The notes below the pieces were generated by a model that made no database searches, had not been told where the DNA came from, and saw only the letters and a program-made list of their open reading frames with translations. From 40CM-2-70-7 sp035631315 (lineage in GTDB: Bacteria; Gemmatimonadota; Gemmatimonadetes; Gemmatimonadales; GWC2-71-9), in the NCBI GenBank assembly GCA_035631315.1, contig DASQIZ010000091.1, positions 124,001-188,000 on the forward strand: 64,000 bases of DNA, in the 5' to 3' direction. The position numbers and the translations under genes are program-made. Below are positions 8,775 through 16,723 of this stretch, one piece after another. Numbering within the stretch: position 1 is the first letter of the stretch; each line of letters opens with the position of its first letter.

Positions 8775-9797
8775 GTGACGACCTCCCCAGGGCCCTCGGC
8801 GGGCGCCTCTACCTGCCCCAGTTGCGGCACCGAGCTCGCCCCGGCCCTCCTCGCCTGTCCCGCTTGCGGTCGCCTGGTGCATGCCGAGCGACTCAAGACG
8901 CTCGCCGCGACGGCGGAACGGCAGGTCCAGGCGGGAGACTTGAGCGCCGGTCTCGCAGCCTGGCGGGAAGCACTCGACTTGCTGCCTCCCACCTCCCGGC
9001 AGCATGCGACCGTCGCTGCAACGGTTCTGAACCTGAGCAAGCAGGTCGATGGGGACTCGTCCGGAACCACGGGGCATTCGCGTCAGGGACGCAAAGCAGC
9101 CCAGGGCGCGGCGGGAATCGGTGTGGTCGCCGCCCTCCTCGGCAAAGCGAAGCTCCTCATTCTCGGTCTCACGAAGGCCAGCACGTTTCTCTCCATGCTC
9201 GCCTTCGCCGGCGTCTACTGGACGTTGTGGGGATGGAAGTTCGGTGTGGGCATGGCCGTCTCGATCTACATCCACGAGATGGGACACGTCTTCGCGCTGC
9301 AGCGGTACGGAATCAAAGCCTCGCCGCCGATGTTCATTCCCGGGTTCGGCGCCGTCGTCCGGCTCAAGCAGTACCCGGCAGATCCACGCGAAGACGCCCG
9401 CGTGGGGCTCGCGGGGCCGCTGTGGGGGCTCGGTGCCGCCGCGGCGGCCTACGGCGTTTACTACCTCACATCGGCCCCAATTTGGGCCGCGCTCGCGCAA
9501 CTGGGCGCCTTCATAAATCTCTTCAACCTGATTCCGGTCTGGCAGCTGGACGGCGCGCGGGGATTCCACGCGCTCTCGCGCACCCAGCGCTGGCTCGTGG
9601 TGGCGGTGATCGCCGTCATGTGGGTGGTGACATCCGAAAGCCTGCTGGTGATCCTTCTGCTCACCGCCGCCTACGCTGCCTGGCGCAGTCGGTCGGACGG
9701 TGAGGGCGACGCGACGGCATTGTGGCAGTTCGCAGGGCTCGTCTCGGTCCTTTCACTCATGACACGCATCCCGGTCCCCGGGGGCGCGCTTCGCTGA
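8775..9797 (+). CDS. Site-2-protease-type (M50) membrane metalloprotease with zinc ribbon
   Basis: The 340-residue protein starts with a CPSCGTEL...CPACGRL zinc ribbon, then a helical stretch (ERLKTLAATAERQVQAGDLS). The C-terminal two thirds is polytopic and carries the M50 zinc motif HEMGH inside a membrane segment, plus the distal NLIPVWQLDGAR motif whose Asp is the third ligand. Such proteases cut substrates within the membrane, often in signalling. The GTG start lies 9 bases after the upstream zinc-ribbon gene. No PDZ domain is visible. The N-terminal ribbon is unusual for a classical RseP-type protein and may recruit a partner. Confidence 0.88.
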   Translation: MTTSPGPSAGASTCPSCGTELAPALLACPACGRLVHAERLKTLAATAERQVQAGDLSAGLAAWREALDLLPPTSRQHATVAATVLNLSKQVDGDSSGTTGHSRQGRKAAQGAAGIGVVAALLGKAKLLILGLTKASTFLSMLAFAGVYWTLWGWKFGVGMAVSIYIHEMGHVFALQRYGIKASPPMFIPGFGAVVRLKQYPADPREDARVGLAGPLWGLGAAAAAYGVYYLTSAPIWAALAQLGAFINLFNLIPVWQLDGARGFHALSRTQRWLVVAVIAVMWVVTSESLLVILLLTAAYAAWRSRSDGEGDATALWQFAGLVSVLSLMTRIPVPGGALR

Positions 9798-9799
9798 CC

Positions 9800-9830
9800 C
9801 TTGACTCATCCCTCTCCAGTTCTAGGTTTG
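9800..9830 (+). promoter_or_regulatory. Candidate TTG-N19-TAnnTTTG promoter of the ferredoxin gene
   Basis: CTTG is followed after 19 bases by TAGGTTTG, an exact match to the Bacteroidota housekeeping pattern (TTTG, 19-21 bases, TAnnTTTG). The ferredoxin ATG is 37 bases further on, with AGGAGAGG as its ribosome binding site. The reading that this organism uses the pattern is inference from several similar upstream sites in the window. Confidence 0.55.
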
Positions 9831-9867
9831 GGATTCGCACGCGGCCAAAGCGCCCCAGGAGAGGTCA

Positions 9868-10140
9868 ATGCCGTACGTCATTACTCAGCCCTGTATCGAC
9901 TTGAAGGACCGGTCCTGCGTGGACGTCTGTCCCGTGGACTGCATTTACGAGGGCGAGAAGCAGCTCTTCATTAACCCTGACGAGTGCATCGACTGCGGTG
10001 CGTGCGAGCCTGAATGCCCGGTGACCGCGATCTTCCCCGAGGAAGATGTGCCCACCCAGTGGAAGGAATACATCGCGCTGAACCGGGACATCTTCTCGAG
10101 CAACAACCCGCCCGGCAAACCGCAGCGCAAAGGCGCTTAA
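9868..10140 (+). CDS. fdxA: 7Fe (3Fe-4S/4Fe-4S) ferredoxin
   Basis: This 90-residue soluble electron carrier has the two-cluster cysteine pattern of the FdxA group. C9, C17, C21 and C25 lie in PCIDLKDRSCVDVCPVDC. The second set is ECIDCGACEPECPV (CX2CX2CX3CP). The N-terminus MPYVITQPC is typical of the group. The ATG has AGGAGAGG upstream. The stop overlaps the stop of the convergent hydrolase within TTAA. The electron donor and acceptor cannot be deduced from the neighbours. Confidence 0.96.
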   Translation: MPYVITQPCIDLKDRSCVDVCPVDCIYEGEKQLFINPDECIDCGACEPECPVTAIFPEEDVPTQWKEYIALNRDIFSSNNPPGKPQRKGA

Positions 10141-10937
10141 AGGACGGTCTTCAGGAAGTCGGCGATCAGGCGGGTAGTGACAAAGGGCTGTTCCAGAGGG
10201 GGCAAGTGTCCGGCACCGGCGACGGTGGCGAACCTCGCCCCCTTGATCTTTCCCGCCATCGCGGCGCCCCCTTCCGGCGTGCTGATTCCATCCGACGCCC
10301 CCGCCACGACCAGGACCGGCACCCGCAACTCACTGAGGAGTGGCGTCGAGTCCACCCGGTCCCGCATCGCCGTCAGTGCTCCCACGATTCCCGCCACGGG
10401 CGCTCGTCCGATCATCTCCCGCACCTGCGCCTCGACCTCGGGACGCTCCGCCCTGGTATCGGGCGCCAGCAACGCCGGAACCATCTTGTCCGCCACGGAC
10501 GCGGCGCCTTCTCCGCGCGCGAGTGCGATCATCTCGTCGCGGCCCCTTTTTCCCTCGTCCGTGTCCGCCTCAGCCTTGGTGTCGCAGAGAATCGCCGCGC
10601 GTACGCGAGCCCGGTAACGCCGCAGCAGCTCGAAAATCACGTACCCACCCATCGAAAGGCCGCACACTACCGCGGCCGCGACATCCATCGCATCGAGTAC
10701 GGCAATGAGGTCGTCGGCGTAGCGTGCCATCGAGTATCCGTTGTCGGGGGCACTCGATCCCCCTGCGCCGCGCAGATCGGGCGCGATCCGCCTCCACCCC
10801 GGAAAGGTCTTGAGCTGATGTCGCCAGAGTCCGTGATCGAAGGGGAATCCGTGGACGAGCAAGAGCGCGGGACCCTCTCCGCGCTCCTGCACCGAGAGCT
10901 CCACATCCTCCACGGGTACTCGTACCGTCCGATTCAC
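10137..10937 (-). CDS. Alpha/beta-fold hydrolase
   Basis: The 266-residue protein is a canonical alpha/beta hydrolase. It has the oxyanion region LLLVHGFPFDHGLW, the nucleophile elbow GLSMGGY (Ser), VLVVAGASDGIS for the acid, and GAGHLPPLEQP for the catalytic His. The substrate cannot be told. The GTG start was chosen because it overlaps the stop of the upstream PLP gene as GTGA, the usual coupling in this genome; a longer frame would add 17 residues inside that gene. It is probably in an operon with the PLP enzyme. Confidence 0.9.
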   Translation of the reverse strand: MNRTVRVPVEDVELSVQERGEGPALLLVHGFPFDHGLWRHQLKTFPGWRRIAPDLRGAGGSSAPDNGYSMARYADDLIAVLDAMDVAAAVVCGLSMGGYVIFELLRRYRARVRAAILCDTKAEADTDEGKRGRDEMIALARGEGAASVADKMVPALLAPDTRAERPEVEAQVREMIGRAPVAGIVGALTAMRDRVDSTPLLSELRVPVLVVAGASDGISTPEGGAAMAGKIKGARFATVAGAGHLPPLEQPFVTTRLIADFLKTVL

Positions 10938-11920
10938 TGCACGCTCCCCGGCGCCGCATAGGTGTGCCAATACACCACCCGCGTGCACCCCATCCGTGCG
11001 ACTTCAGGCAGCATCGCGAGCGCCTTTCCGCTGTAGGTCGAGTCCACCTCCAACCCGGACTCCGCTCCCCATCCACGCGCGCGCTCACCCGCCACCGATG
11101 GTACTCCGTATCCACTACCGATTCCGTCCACGACCAGCAGGCGTGGGGGTGTGGGGGTGTGGGGAGGTGGGACGTCGCGTGCGCGGATGAGCCTCAGCGC
11201 GCGACGCGCGAGCATCTGAACCTTCCACCGGTTCGCCACCACACGGGGCGCCACGCGAACGGCGACCACTCGTGTAGGCCACCCCAGCAACGAGCACCCG
11301 AGCAGGATCCCCGCCGTCGTCCCACCCGATCCGAGCGCGGTGACGATCGCATCGGGTGGTCCTTGAAGCTGCGTCGCCATCTCCATCACGGCGAGCATGT
11401 GACCGAGTACGGCATGAGCGGTCGCGCCTCCCCCGGGGATATAGAGGCGCCGGCCCAGGCTTCCGGCGGTGCGCCAAGCTTCAACCCACGCGGCCGGGAA
11501 GCCCAGCCACGTTCGCGCCGCGAATACGCGAGTCGACACCTCGCCCGACGCCCGCGACGTTCGTTCGGCGGTGTCACTCTGCCCCTGGGGGAACTGGGCG
11601 AGCACCGTCCGGGCACCCAACGCGCGCGCATGGCGCGCCGTCGCCAGACAATGCGTGGATCCCCATCCCCCGATGGTGACCACCGCGTCTCCGGGTCGCA
11701 GATCACGGAGCAGGAACTCGAGACCGCGAACCTTGTTTCCACCGTAGACCGCCGACGACCGGTCCTCGCGCTTGACCCACAGCTCGGGCACACCGGTGCG
11801 TGCCGACAGCACGGGATGCCGTTCGAGGGGCGTGGGCCAGGTTCCCAAACAGCACGGACGGAAGGCCGCGCGTATCTTTCGGTCGAAATCCGCGGTATCC
11901 AATGCTTCGAGGCCTTTCAC
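10934..11920 (-). CDS. PLP-dependent enzyme of the D-cysteine desulfhydrase / ACC deaminase type
   Basis: The 328-residue protein is a fold-type II PLP enzyme. VKREDRSSAVYGGNKVRGLEF carries the Schiff-base lysine in GGNKVR, and a glycine-rich phosphate-binding loop is present (ALGSGGTTAGIL). The group comprises D-cysteine desulfhydrase and ACC deaminase; the substrate is not certain. The start is GTG. About 30 bases of the gene are a C/A-rich word repeat that encodes PPPHTPTPPR between two conserved blocks, probably an expanded surface loop. It is coupled to the downstream hydrolase by a GTGA overlap. Confidence 0.85.
   Translation of the reverse strand: MKGLEALDTADFDRKIRAAFRPCCLGTWPTPLERHPVLSARTGVPELWVKREDRSSAVYGGNKVRGLEFLLRDLRPGDAVVTIGGWGSTHCLATARHARALGARTVLAQFPQGQSDTAERTSRASGEVSTRVFAARTWLGFPAAWVEAWRTAGSLGRRLYIPGGGATAHAVLGHMLAVMEMATQLQGPPDAIVTALGSGGTTAGILLGCSLLGWPTRVVAVRVAPRVVANRWKVQMLARRALRLIRARDVPPPHTPTPPRLLVVDGIGSGYGVPSVAGERARGWGAESGLEVDSTYSGKALAMLPEVARMGCTRVVYWHTYAAPGSVQ
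11142..11171. repeat. Intragenic GGGGGTGT word repeat
   Basis: The stretch reads as tandem copies of GTGGGGGT with small variations and lies in frame in the PLP-enzyme gene, where it encodes a Pro/Thr/His run. It is one of several short word repeats inside coding regions of this window. Confidence 0.6.
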
Positions 11921-11936
11921 CGCGAGTGAGCCATAT

Positions 11937-12113
11937 ATGCGGGTAGCTACCGATTACATCAGACACGCCGCGCGGGCCGCGCGCAAATGCGCCGGCGACC
12001 CGTTGGGCGGCGCGCCCGAGCCCCCTGATCCCGAATTCTACAAGACCCTCGCCAAGGCGCTGGAAGAGATCGCGGCGGGAATGGAGCAGCTGGGCAAGGC
12101 GGATCAGCATTAG
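11937..12113 (+). CDS. Small hypothetical protein (58 aa)
   Basis: The predicted product is an acidic-basic helical protein (VATDYIRHAARAARKCAGDP, then EFYKTLAKALEEIAAGMEQL). The ATG lies 16 bases from the divergent PLP-gene start. No strong ribosome binding site is seen. The stop codon overlaps the proposed ATT start of RNase D, so the two would be coupled. A longer frame exists but would lie over the PLP gene. I do not recognise a family. Confidence 0.6.
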   Translation: MRVATDYIRHAARAARKCAGDPLGGAPEPPDPEFYKTLAKALEEIAAGMEQLGKADQH

Positions 12114-13236
12114 CGACGCGCGATACGTCGCCACCCCCGAGGCGCTGAGCCAGGTCATTACCGCGTTCCGGCGGGAGTCTCCGGTAGCCGTGGACACCGA
12201 GGCCGCGAGCTTCCACCGGTTCGTGGACCGCATCTACCTGGTGCAGCTGTCCACCCGGCGTGCGACCGCGATCGTCGACCCGGTCGCGATCACGGACCTC
12301 TCCAGCCTGGGCACCCTCCTCGCCGACCCCGACGTCGAAAAGATTTTTCACGACGCCGACTACGACCTTCGCACGCTCGACCGCGACTACGGCTTCCACG
12401 CGGTCCATCTCTTCGACACCCGCGTCGCTGCCCAGCTCGCCGGCGAACCGGCCATCGGCCTCGCCGCACTCCTCGAGAAGTATCTCGGCATCAAGCTCTC
12501 GAAGGCGCACCAGAAAGCCGACTGGTCGCAGCGGCCACTCACGCCCGGCATGCTCGAGTACGCGGCTGCCGACACGTCGCACTTGCCCGCACTGCGCGAC
12601 GCCCTCGAAGCACGCCTCAAAGAGCTGAGTCGCTGGGAGTGGGCGACGGAAGAGTTCAAGAGACTCGAGGGCCTCCGGTGGACCGTGCCGATCGACGACG
12701 GCGAGGCCTATCTCCGGGTCAAGGGCGCGAAGGCCCTCCGGCCCCGTCAGCTCGCCGCCATGCGCGAGCTCTACGCCTGGCGCGAAGGAATCGCGCGGCG
12801 CGAAGACAAGGCGCAATTCCGGATCATTGGCAACGAATCGCTCCTGGGCGTGAGTCGCGCGCTCCCGCGGACCGCCGATGAGCTGGCCCGGGTGAAGGAC
12901 CTCCCGGCCTCACTCGCCAAGCGGCATGGCCCGGCACTGCTCGAGGCCGCCGCCAAGGCACTCGCGCTGTCCGAAGATGATCTGCCGCGAGTGGTGCGCC
13001 CACCGCGCCCGCCGCATGACCCGTCCTACGACGTGCGGCAGGAAAAGCTCAAAGCCGCGCGCAACGCGCGCGCGGCCGAGCTGGGACTCGATCCCGGAGT
13101 GTTGATGGGGAGGGTGGCACTCGACGCGGTCGCGAGGGCCCATCCAACAGATCGCGCCGGGCTCGCTCGCATCGGCGAACTCCGGCGCTGGCAACTGTCG
13201 GTGGTCGGGGATGCACTCCTGCAGGCGACTGCTTAG
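12109..13236 (+). CDS. rnd: Ribonuclease D
   Basis: RNase D is a 3'-5' exoribonuclease that trims tRNA and other small RNA precursors. The DEDD exonuclease motifs are visible: VDTEAASFHR (Exo I), FHDADYDLRTL (Exo II) and YAAADTSHLPAL (Exo III). An HRDC domain follows (LRPRQLAAMRELYAWREGIARRE...). The first canonical start in frame is GTG at 12190, but this would begin the protein at the catalytic Asp of Exo I and remove the first strand. The homologous N-terminus (RYVATPEALSQVITAFRRES) is in frame upstream. An ATT codon at 12109 overlaps the preceding stop (ATTAG), so this start was chosen tentatively; it gives 375 residues. The convergent gene overlaps the stop by 4 bases. Confidence 0.88.
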   Translation: MSDARYVATPEALSQVITAFRRESPVAVDTEAASFHRFVDRIYLVQLSTRRATAIVDPVAITDLSSLGTLLADPDVEKIFHDADYDLRTLDRDYGFHAVHLFDTRVAAQLAGEPAIGLAALLEKYLGIKLSKAHQKADWSQRPLTPGMLEYAAADTSHLPALRDALEARLKELSRWEWATEEFKRLEGLRWTVPIDDGEAYLRVKGAKALRPRQLAAMRELYAWREGIARREDKAQFRIIGNESLLGVSRALPRTADELARVKDLPASLAKRHGPALLEAAAKALALSEDDLPRVVRPPRPPHDPSYDVRQEKLKAARNARAAELGLDPGVLMGRVALDAVARAHPTDRAGLARIGELRRWQLSVVGDALLQATA

Positions 13237-13541
13237 AACCCCATCATGGCGCGGATTTTCGGTTCGATCTTCTCAGGCGTCCAGTACGGCTCCCACACCA
13301 GATCCACATCGACGTCCTTCACGCCCGGAATCGGCTTCAGCTGCTCGTAGATGTCGTGGATGATCTGGGGACCCGCGGGGCACCCGGGTGAGGTCAGCGT
13401 CATGGTGACGCGCACGTCACCGTCCCCCGGGTCCACGCCATAGACGAGACCCAGGTCGATGATGTTCAGATTGAGCTCAGGATCCTTCACCGATCGCAGC
13501 GCTTCTCGCAGCTGATCCTCGGTGAGTTGGACATCCGCCAT
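13233..13541 (-). CDS. MIP18/DUF59-family metal-sulfur cluster assembly factor
   Basis: The 102-residue protein has the DUF59 core: LREALRSVKDPELNLNIIDL, then RVTMTLTSPGCPAGPQI with the conserved cysteine. These proteins help mature Fe-S proteins (SufT/PaaD-like). The ATG was chosen because GGAGG lies 8 bases upstream; the same frame stays open for another 100 codons but the extension is Arg/Gly-rich out-of-family sequence. It is alone here, convergent to RNase D with overlapping stop codons. Confidence 0.92.
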   Translation of the reverse strand: MADVQLTEDQLREALRSVKDPELNLNIIDLGLVYGVDPGDGDVRVTMTLTSPGCPAGPQIIHDIYEQLKPIPGVKDVDVDLVWEPYWTPEKIEPKIRAMMGF

Positions 13542-13597
13542 TCCATTCCTCCAGCCGGCGAACCTACCCGGGAACGGCGTCCCGGGGCAAGAAGTTC

Positions 13598-14728
13598 CTA
13601 CCGCATCCCATCCACGGCGTGGGCCGCCGCGTCCGCCAGGTGTCCCCGGACCGTCTTGAGCACCGTGAACGGCTTCCGGGACCTCGGCGCGAAGGCGCGA
13701 TTGGTCAGGAGGATGACGAATACGTCGCGATCGGGGTCGAGCCACAGGGACGTGCCGGTCCAGCCCGTGTGGCCGAAGCTCCGCGGCCCGAACACCTTCC
13801 CGGAGCTCGGGGTCTCCTCGTCGGTCGGCACCGCCTGCCACCCCAGGGCCCGGTGATCGGGCCCGACATCCGCCTGCGGCGAGCGGGTCGTGAAGAGCTT
13901 CACGGTTTCCGGCGAGACGAGGGGCCGGCCATCGGGGCGAGTGCCGTCGCGGAGCAGGAATTGGGCGAACCGGGTGAGGTCGGCCCCGGTCGAGAAGAGC
14001 CCGGCATTTCCAGAGACACCGCCGGCCTTCCCCGCCGTCGGATCGTTCACGACATCGGCCACCGGATGTCCATGCCAGAGTCCCGTCGGCGCCGTCCGAG
14101 ATGCCAGATGGGGGGATGGCTTGTAGCGGCTCTCGGTCATGCCGAGAGGCTCGAGAACCTCGGTGGTCACGAACTGATCGAGCGGCTCCCCGGAGAGACG
14201 CCCGACGATCTCGCCCACCAGTACGAAGTTCAGATCGCTGTAGACCACGCGCGTCCCGGGCTTGGTGCGGGGCGTTTCCGCGAACACGGTCCGTAGCAGC
14301 GCGGCGCCGTCGGGAAGCGTGCGGAGCTGCGGGACCGGCAGATCGCCGCGCAGGCCGGACGTGTGAGTGAGAAGCATCCGCACCGTAATGGCGGCGGTGC
14401 CATTCCCGTTGAACTCGGGCAGGTACGTCGAGACCGGAACGTCGAGCTTGAGCTTCCCACGATCGAAGAGAATCATGGCCGCCGTCGTGGTCGCCACCGC
14501 TTTGGTCAAGGACGCGAGGTCGAAGAGCGTAGAATCGGGCTGGTCACCGGGAGAACTCGCGGACCAGGTGAGATGCCCGTAGCCCTTCTCATAGAGAACC
14601 TTGTCACGCCGGCCGATGACGAGAACGGCTCCAGGATAGGCTCCCTCGCGGATTCCCGACTGGACGATGGCGTCGTACTGGCTCGCGGGGGTTTGGGTCG
14701 CGAGCAGTAGCGCGAGAACGGGAAACAT
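13598..14728 (-). CDS. Secreted serine hydrolase of the beta-lactamase/PBP family (class C-like)
   Basis: The 376-residue protein begins with a signal peptide (MFPVLALLLATQTPAS). It has the SxxK motif in DLASLTKAVATT, a YSDLNF motif at the YxN position, and HTGWTG near the C-terminus. This is the broad family of class C beta-lactamases, esterases and D-aminopeptidases; antibiotic hydrolysis should not be assumed. The ATG overlaps the stop of the radical-SAM gene (TGATG), so it is the last gene of a three-gene operon. Confidence 0.88.
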   Translation of the reverse strand: MFPVLALLLATQTPASQYDAIVQSGIREGAYPGAVLVIGRRDKVLYEKGYGHLTWSASSPGDQPDSTLFDLASLTKAVATTTAAMILFDRGKLKLDVPVSTYLPEFNGNGTAAITVRMLLTHTSGLRGDLPVPQLRTLPDGAALLRTVFAETPRTKPGTRVVYSDLNFVLVGEIVGRLSGEPLDQFVTTEVLEPLGMTESRYKPSPHLASRTAPTGLWHGHPVADVVNDPTAGKAGGVSGNAGLFSTGADLTRFAQFLLRDGTRPDGRPLVSPETVKLFTTRSPQADVGPDHRALGWQAVPTDEETPSSGKVFGPRSFGHTGWTGTSLWLDPDRDVFVILLTNRAFAPRSRKPFTVLKTVRGHLADAAAHAVDGMR

Positions 14729-15822
14729 CAGGCCCAGATTCCGGGGATGGCGCGGGCGCAGGTCGGGCAGCGCCCATCACTCCCGACGCGCTGCGACGTG
14801 ATCTGGTATCCCTGGCGCTCGATGAGCAGGTCTCCGCAATCCGGGCAGTACGTGTTCTCCCACCGGCCCACCGCGCCGGGACGATTACCGGCGTACACGA
14901 ACTTGAGTCCCGCGTCGACGCCGATTTCACAGGCCTCGATCAGCGTCTCCGTCGGAGTCGCTCCCGGGTCCGTCATGCGATAGTCCGGGTGAAACGCCGT
15001 CACGTGCCAGGGAATGTCAGGTGAAACGGACGCGATCAGCTCGGCGGCTCGCGTCAACTGCGGCCGGTCATCATTGAACCCGGGGACGATCAGCGTCACC
15101 ACCTCGACCCAGAACCCCCGCGCGTGTGCCGCGGCAATGGTCCCGGTCACGTGCTCGAGCACGCCGCCGAGGGCGCGGTAGCGAGCCGGGTCCAGGGCCT
15201 TGAGATCGACCTTGTAGCAGTCGGTGAAGGGCCTCAAGAAGTCGAGCGCCTCCGGCGTCGCGTTGCCGTTGGAGATGAAGGCGGTCTTGAGGTCCCGGGC
15301 ACGCGCCAGGCGGAACACTTCGACTGCCCACTCCGCCGTGATCAATGGCTCGTTGTAGGACGAACCCACCACGCGCGCGCCATGCCGCAGCGCGAGTCCC
15401 ACCAGCGCCTCCGCACTCACCTCGGTCGGCGGCACACCGGCCGCCTGATCGCGGAGGGCCTGGGACGTCAGCCAGTTCTGACAATACCCGCAGTGAAAAT
15501 CGCACCCGAGCATGCCGAAGGTCAGGGTGTCGCTCCCCGGCAGACAGTGAAAGAAGGGCTTCTTCTCGGTGGGATCGCACTGAAGTGCGGCGACGTACCC
15601 CGCGGGCACGCGCAGCTCTCCCTCGCGGTTGAATCGCACCTTGCAGATCCCCCGCCGCCCGGGCCGGACCAGACAGCGGTGTCCGCAGGCGACGCAGCGC
15701 ACCGCGCCATCGGCCTCAGGAGTGACCAGGGTCGCTCGGATGGTCCGTGTGTCGATCGCGTCGGCGAGGGATGTTCCCTCAGAAGACGCGCCGGCCAGGA
15801 GTGGGAGAGGTCCTCGACTCAC
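14728..15822 (-). CDS. amrS: AmmeMemoRadiSam-system radical SAM enzyme (AmrS-like)
   Basis: The 364-residue protein has an N-terminal zinc-binding part (VRCVACGHRCLVRPGRRGIC), then the radical-SAM cluster motif in GCDFHCGYCQNW (CX3CX2C). SYNEPLITAEW, WHVTAFHPDY and a C-terminal CPDCGDLL...CPTC knuckle follow. These match the AmrS group, which normally occurs with AMMECR1 and Memo proteins; neither is nearby. The GTG start overlaps the stop of the metalloprotease gene (GTGA). The reaction is not established for the family, so the role here is open. Confidence 0.9.
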   Translation of the reverse strand: MSRGPLPLLAGASSEGTSLADAIDTRTIRATLVTPEADGAVRCVACGHRCLVRPGRRGICKVRFNREGELRVPAGYVAALQCDPTEKKPFFHCLPGSDTLTFGMLGCDFHCGYCQNWLTSQALRDQAAGVPPTEVSAEALVGLALRHGARVVGSSYNEPLITAEWAVEVFRLARARDLKTAFISNGNATPEALDFLRPFTDCYKVDLKALDPARYRALGGVLEHVTGTIAAAHARGFWVEVVTLIVPGFNDDRPQLTRAAELIASVSPDIPWHVTAFHPDYRMTDPGATPTETLIEACEIGVDAGLKFVYAGNRPGAVGRWENTYCPDCGDLLIERQGYQITSQRVGSDGRCPTCARAIPGIWA

Positions 15823-16661
15823 CGCAGACTCCCCGGACTCAGCTCGTAAAGGAGCTGGGCCGTCCGCTCATCGCGGAGCGACAGGTCCCGCGCCATCGTG
15901 TGCCCGAACATCACGTCGGTCGAGTCGTTCGAGTGATTGAGGCCGAGCATATGGCCGATCTCGTGGAGCGCCACGACCCGCACGTCCTCGACGCCCATGG
16001 GATGATTCCCGGGATCGAAGGTCGCGATCGTGATCGTGGCCGAGAGGACGTGACCGTCGCGGTCCCAAGTCAGGTCGGTCTGTCCGGTGCGGTCGATGTC
16101 GAATTGCCGGCGCCACCGGAAGATCACTTCGGCGCGCGTGGAGTCGTCGACGAACGCAAAGCGCACGGGGAGGTTCACCTGGTCCCACCGCGCGAGCGCC
16201 GATCGCACGGCGTTCAGGAACGCGGGCTGGAAATTCTCGACGGTGTCGCCGGTCAGGAGGATTCGAACCGGATCCCGGTACCGGTGGTCCCACCGGTGCA
16301 GCGCGGAGTCCGCGCTTTCGGCGACGATCTCATTCAGATAGGTGACCCCCGCGCTGGCGCGGACCTGCCGCCGGGTCTGCGCGCGGGCGAGCTGATCGTA
16401 GTACCCCTGCGGCTCGTTCATCGTCAGCGTGTCCATCGGGTTGATGGGCACACCCGGTGTCGTGTCCCGGGCCGCGGAATCCGGAGTCGCGGCGACCCGG
16501 GCGCCAAGAGAGTCGTGGATCGGGGGCAGCGGGGTAACGGACGTGTGGCGAACGGGTACCGGCGGGTGCGCGGCCCGGTGACGCGCCGCGACGCGGAACA
16601 CCACCACCGCGACGATGGCGAGGGCGAGGATACGGAGCGCCGGTGAAGCACGTTCGGCCAT
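15819..16661 (-). CDS. Secreted matrixin-type zinc metalloprotease
   Basis: The 280-residue protein has an N-terminal signal or anchor (ASPALRILALAIVAVVVFRVA), a Pro/Asp-rich linker, and a metzincin catalytic domain. The zinc site is HEIGHMLGLNHS (HExxHxxGxxH) and a Met-turn candidate is DVMFGHTM. It probably acts in the periplasm or outside the cell. It heads the operon with the radical-SAM enzyme (GTGA overlap) and the serine hydrolase. No pro-domain cysteine switch is visible. Confidence 0.9.
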   Translation of the reverse strand: MAERASPALRILALAIVAVVVFRVAARHRAAHPPVPVRHTSVTPLPPIHDSLGARVAATPDSAARDTTPGVPINPMDTLTMNEPQGYYDQLARAQTRRQVRASAGVTYLNEIVAESADSALHRWDHRYRDPVRILLTGDTVENFQPAFLNAVRSALARWDQVNLPVRFAFVDDSTRAEVIFRWRRQFDIDRTGQTDLTWDRDGHVLSATITIATFDPGNHPMGVEDVRVVALHEIGHMLGLNHSNDSTDVMFGHTMARDLSLRDERTAQLLYELSPGSLR

Positions 16662-16723
16662 GAGCGCAATATGTCCGCGCGCGCATTCGCGCCGCTAGCT
16701 TCGGCTTAGGAGTCTCTCTATGA

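Noticed and set aside
8052..9569. 505-residue frame antisense to the zinc-ribbon and M50 genes
   Set aside because: Composition is typical of a shadow, and both sense genes carry clear motifs.
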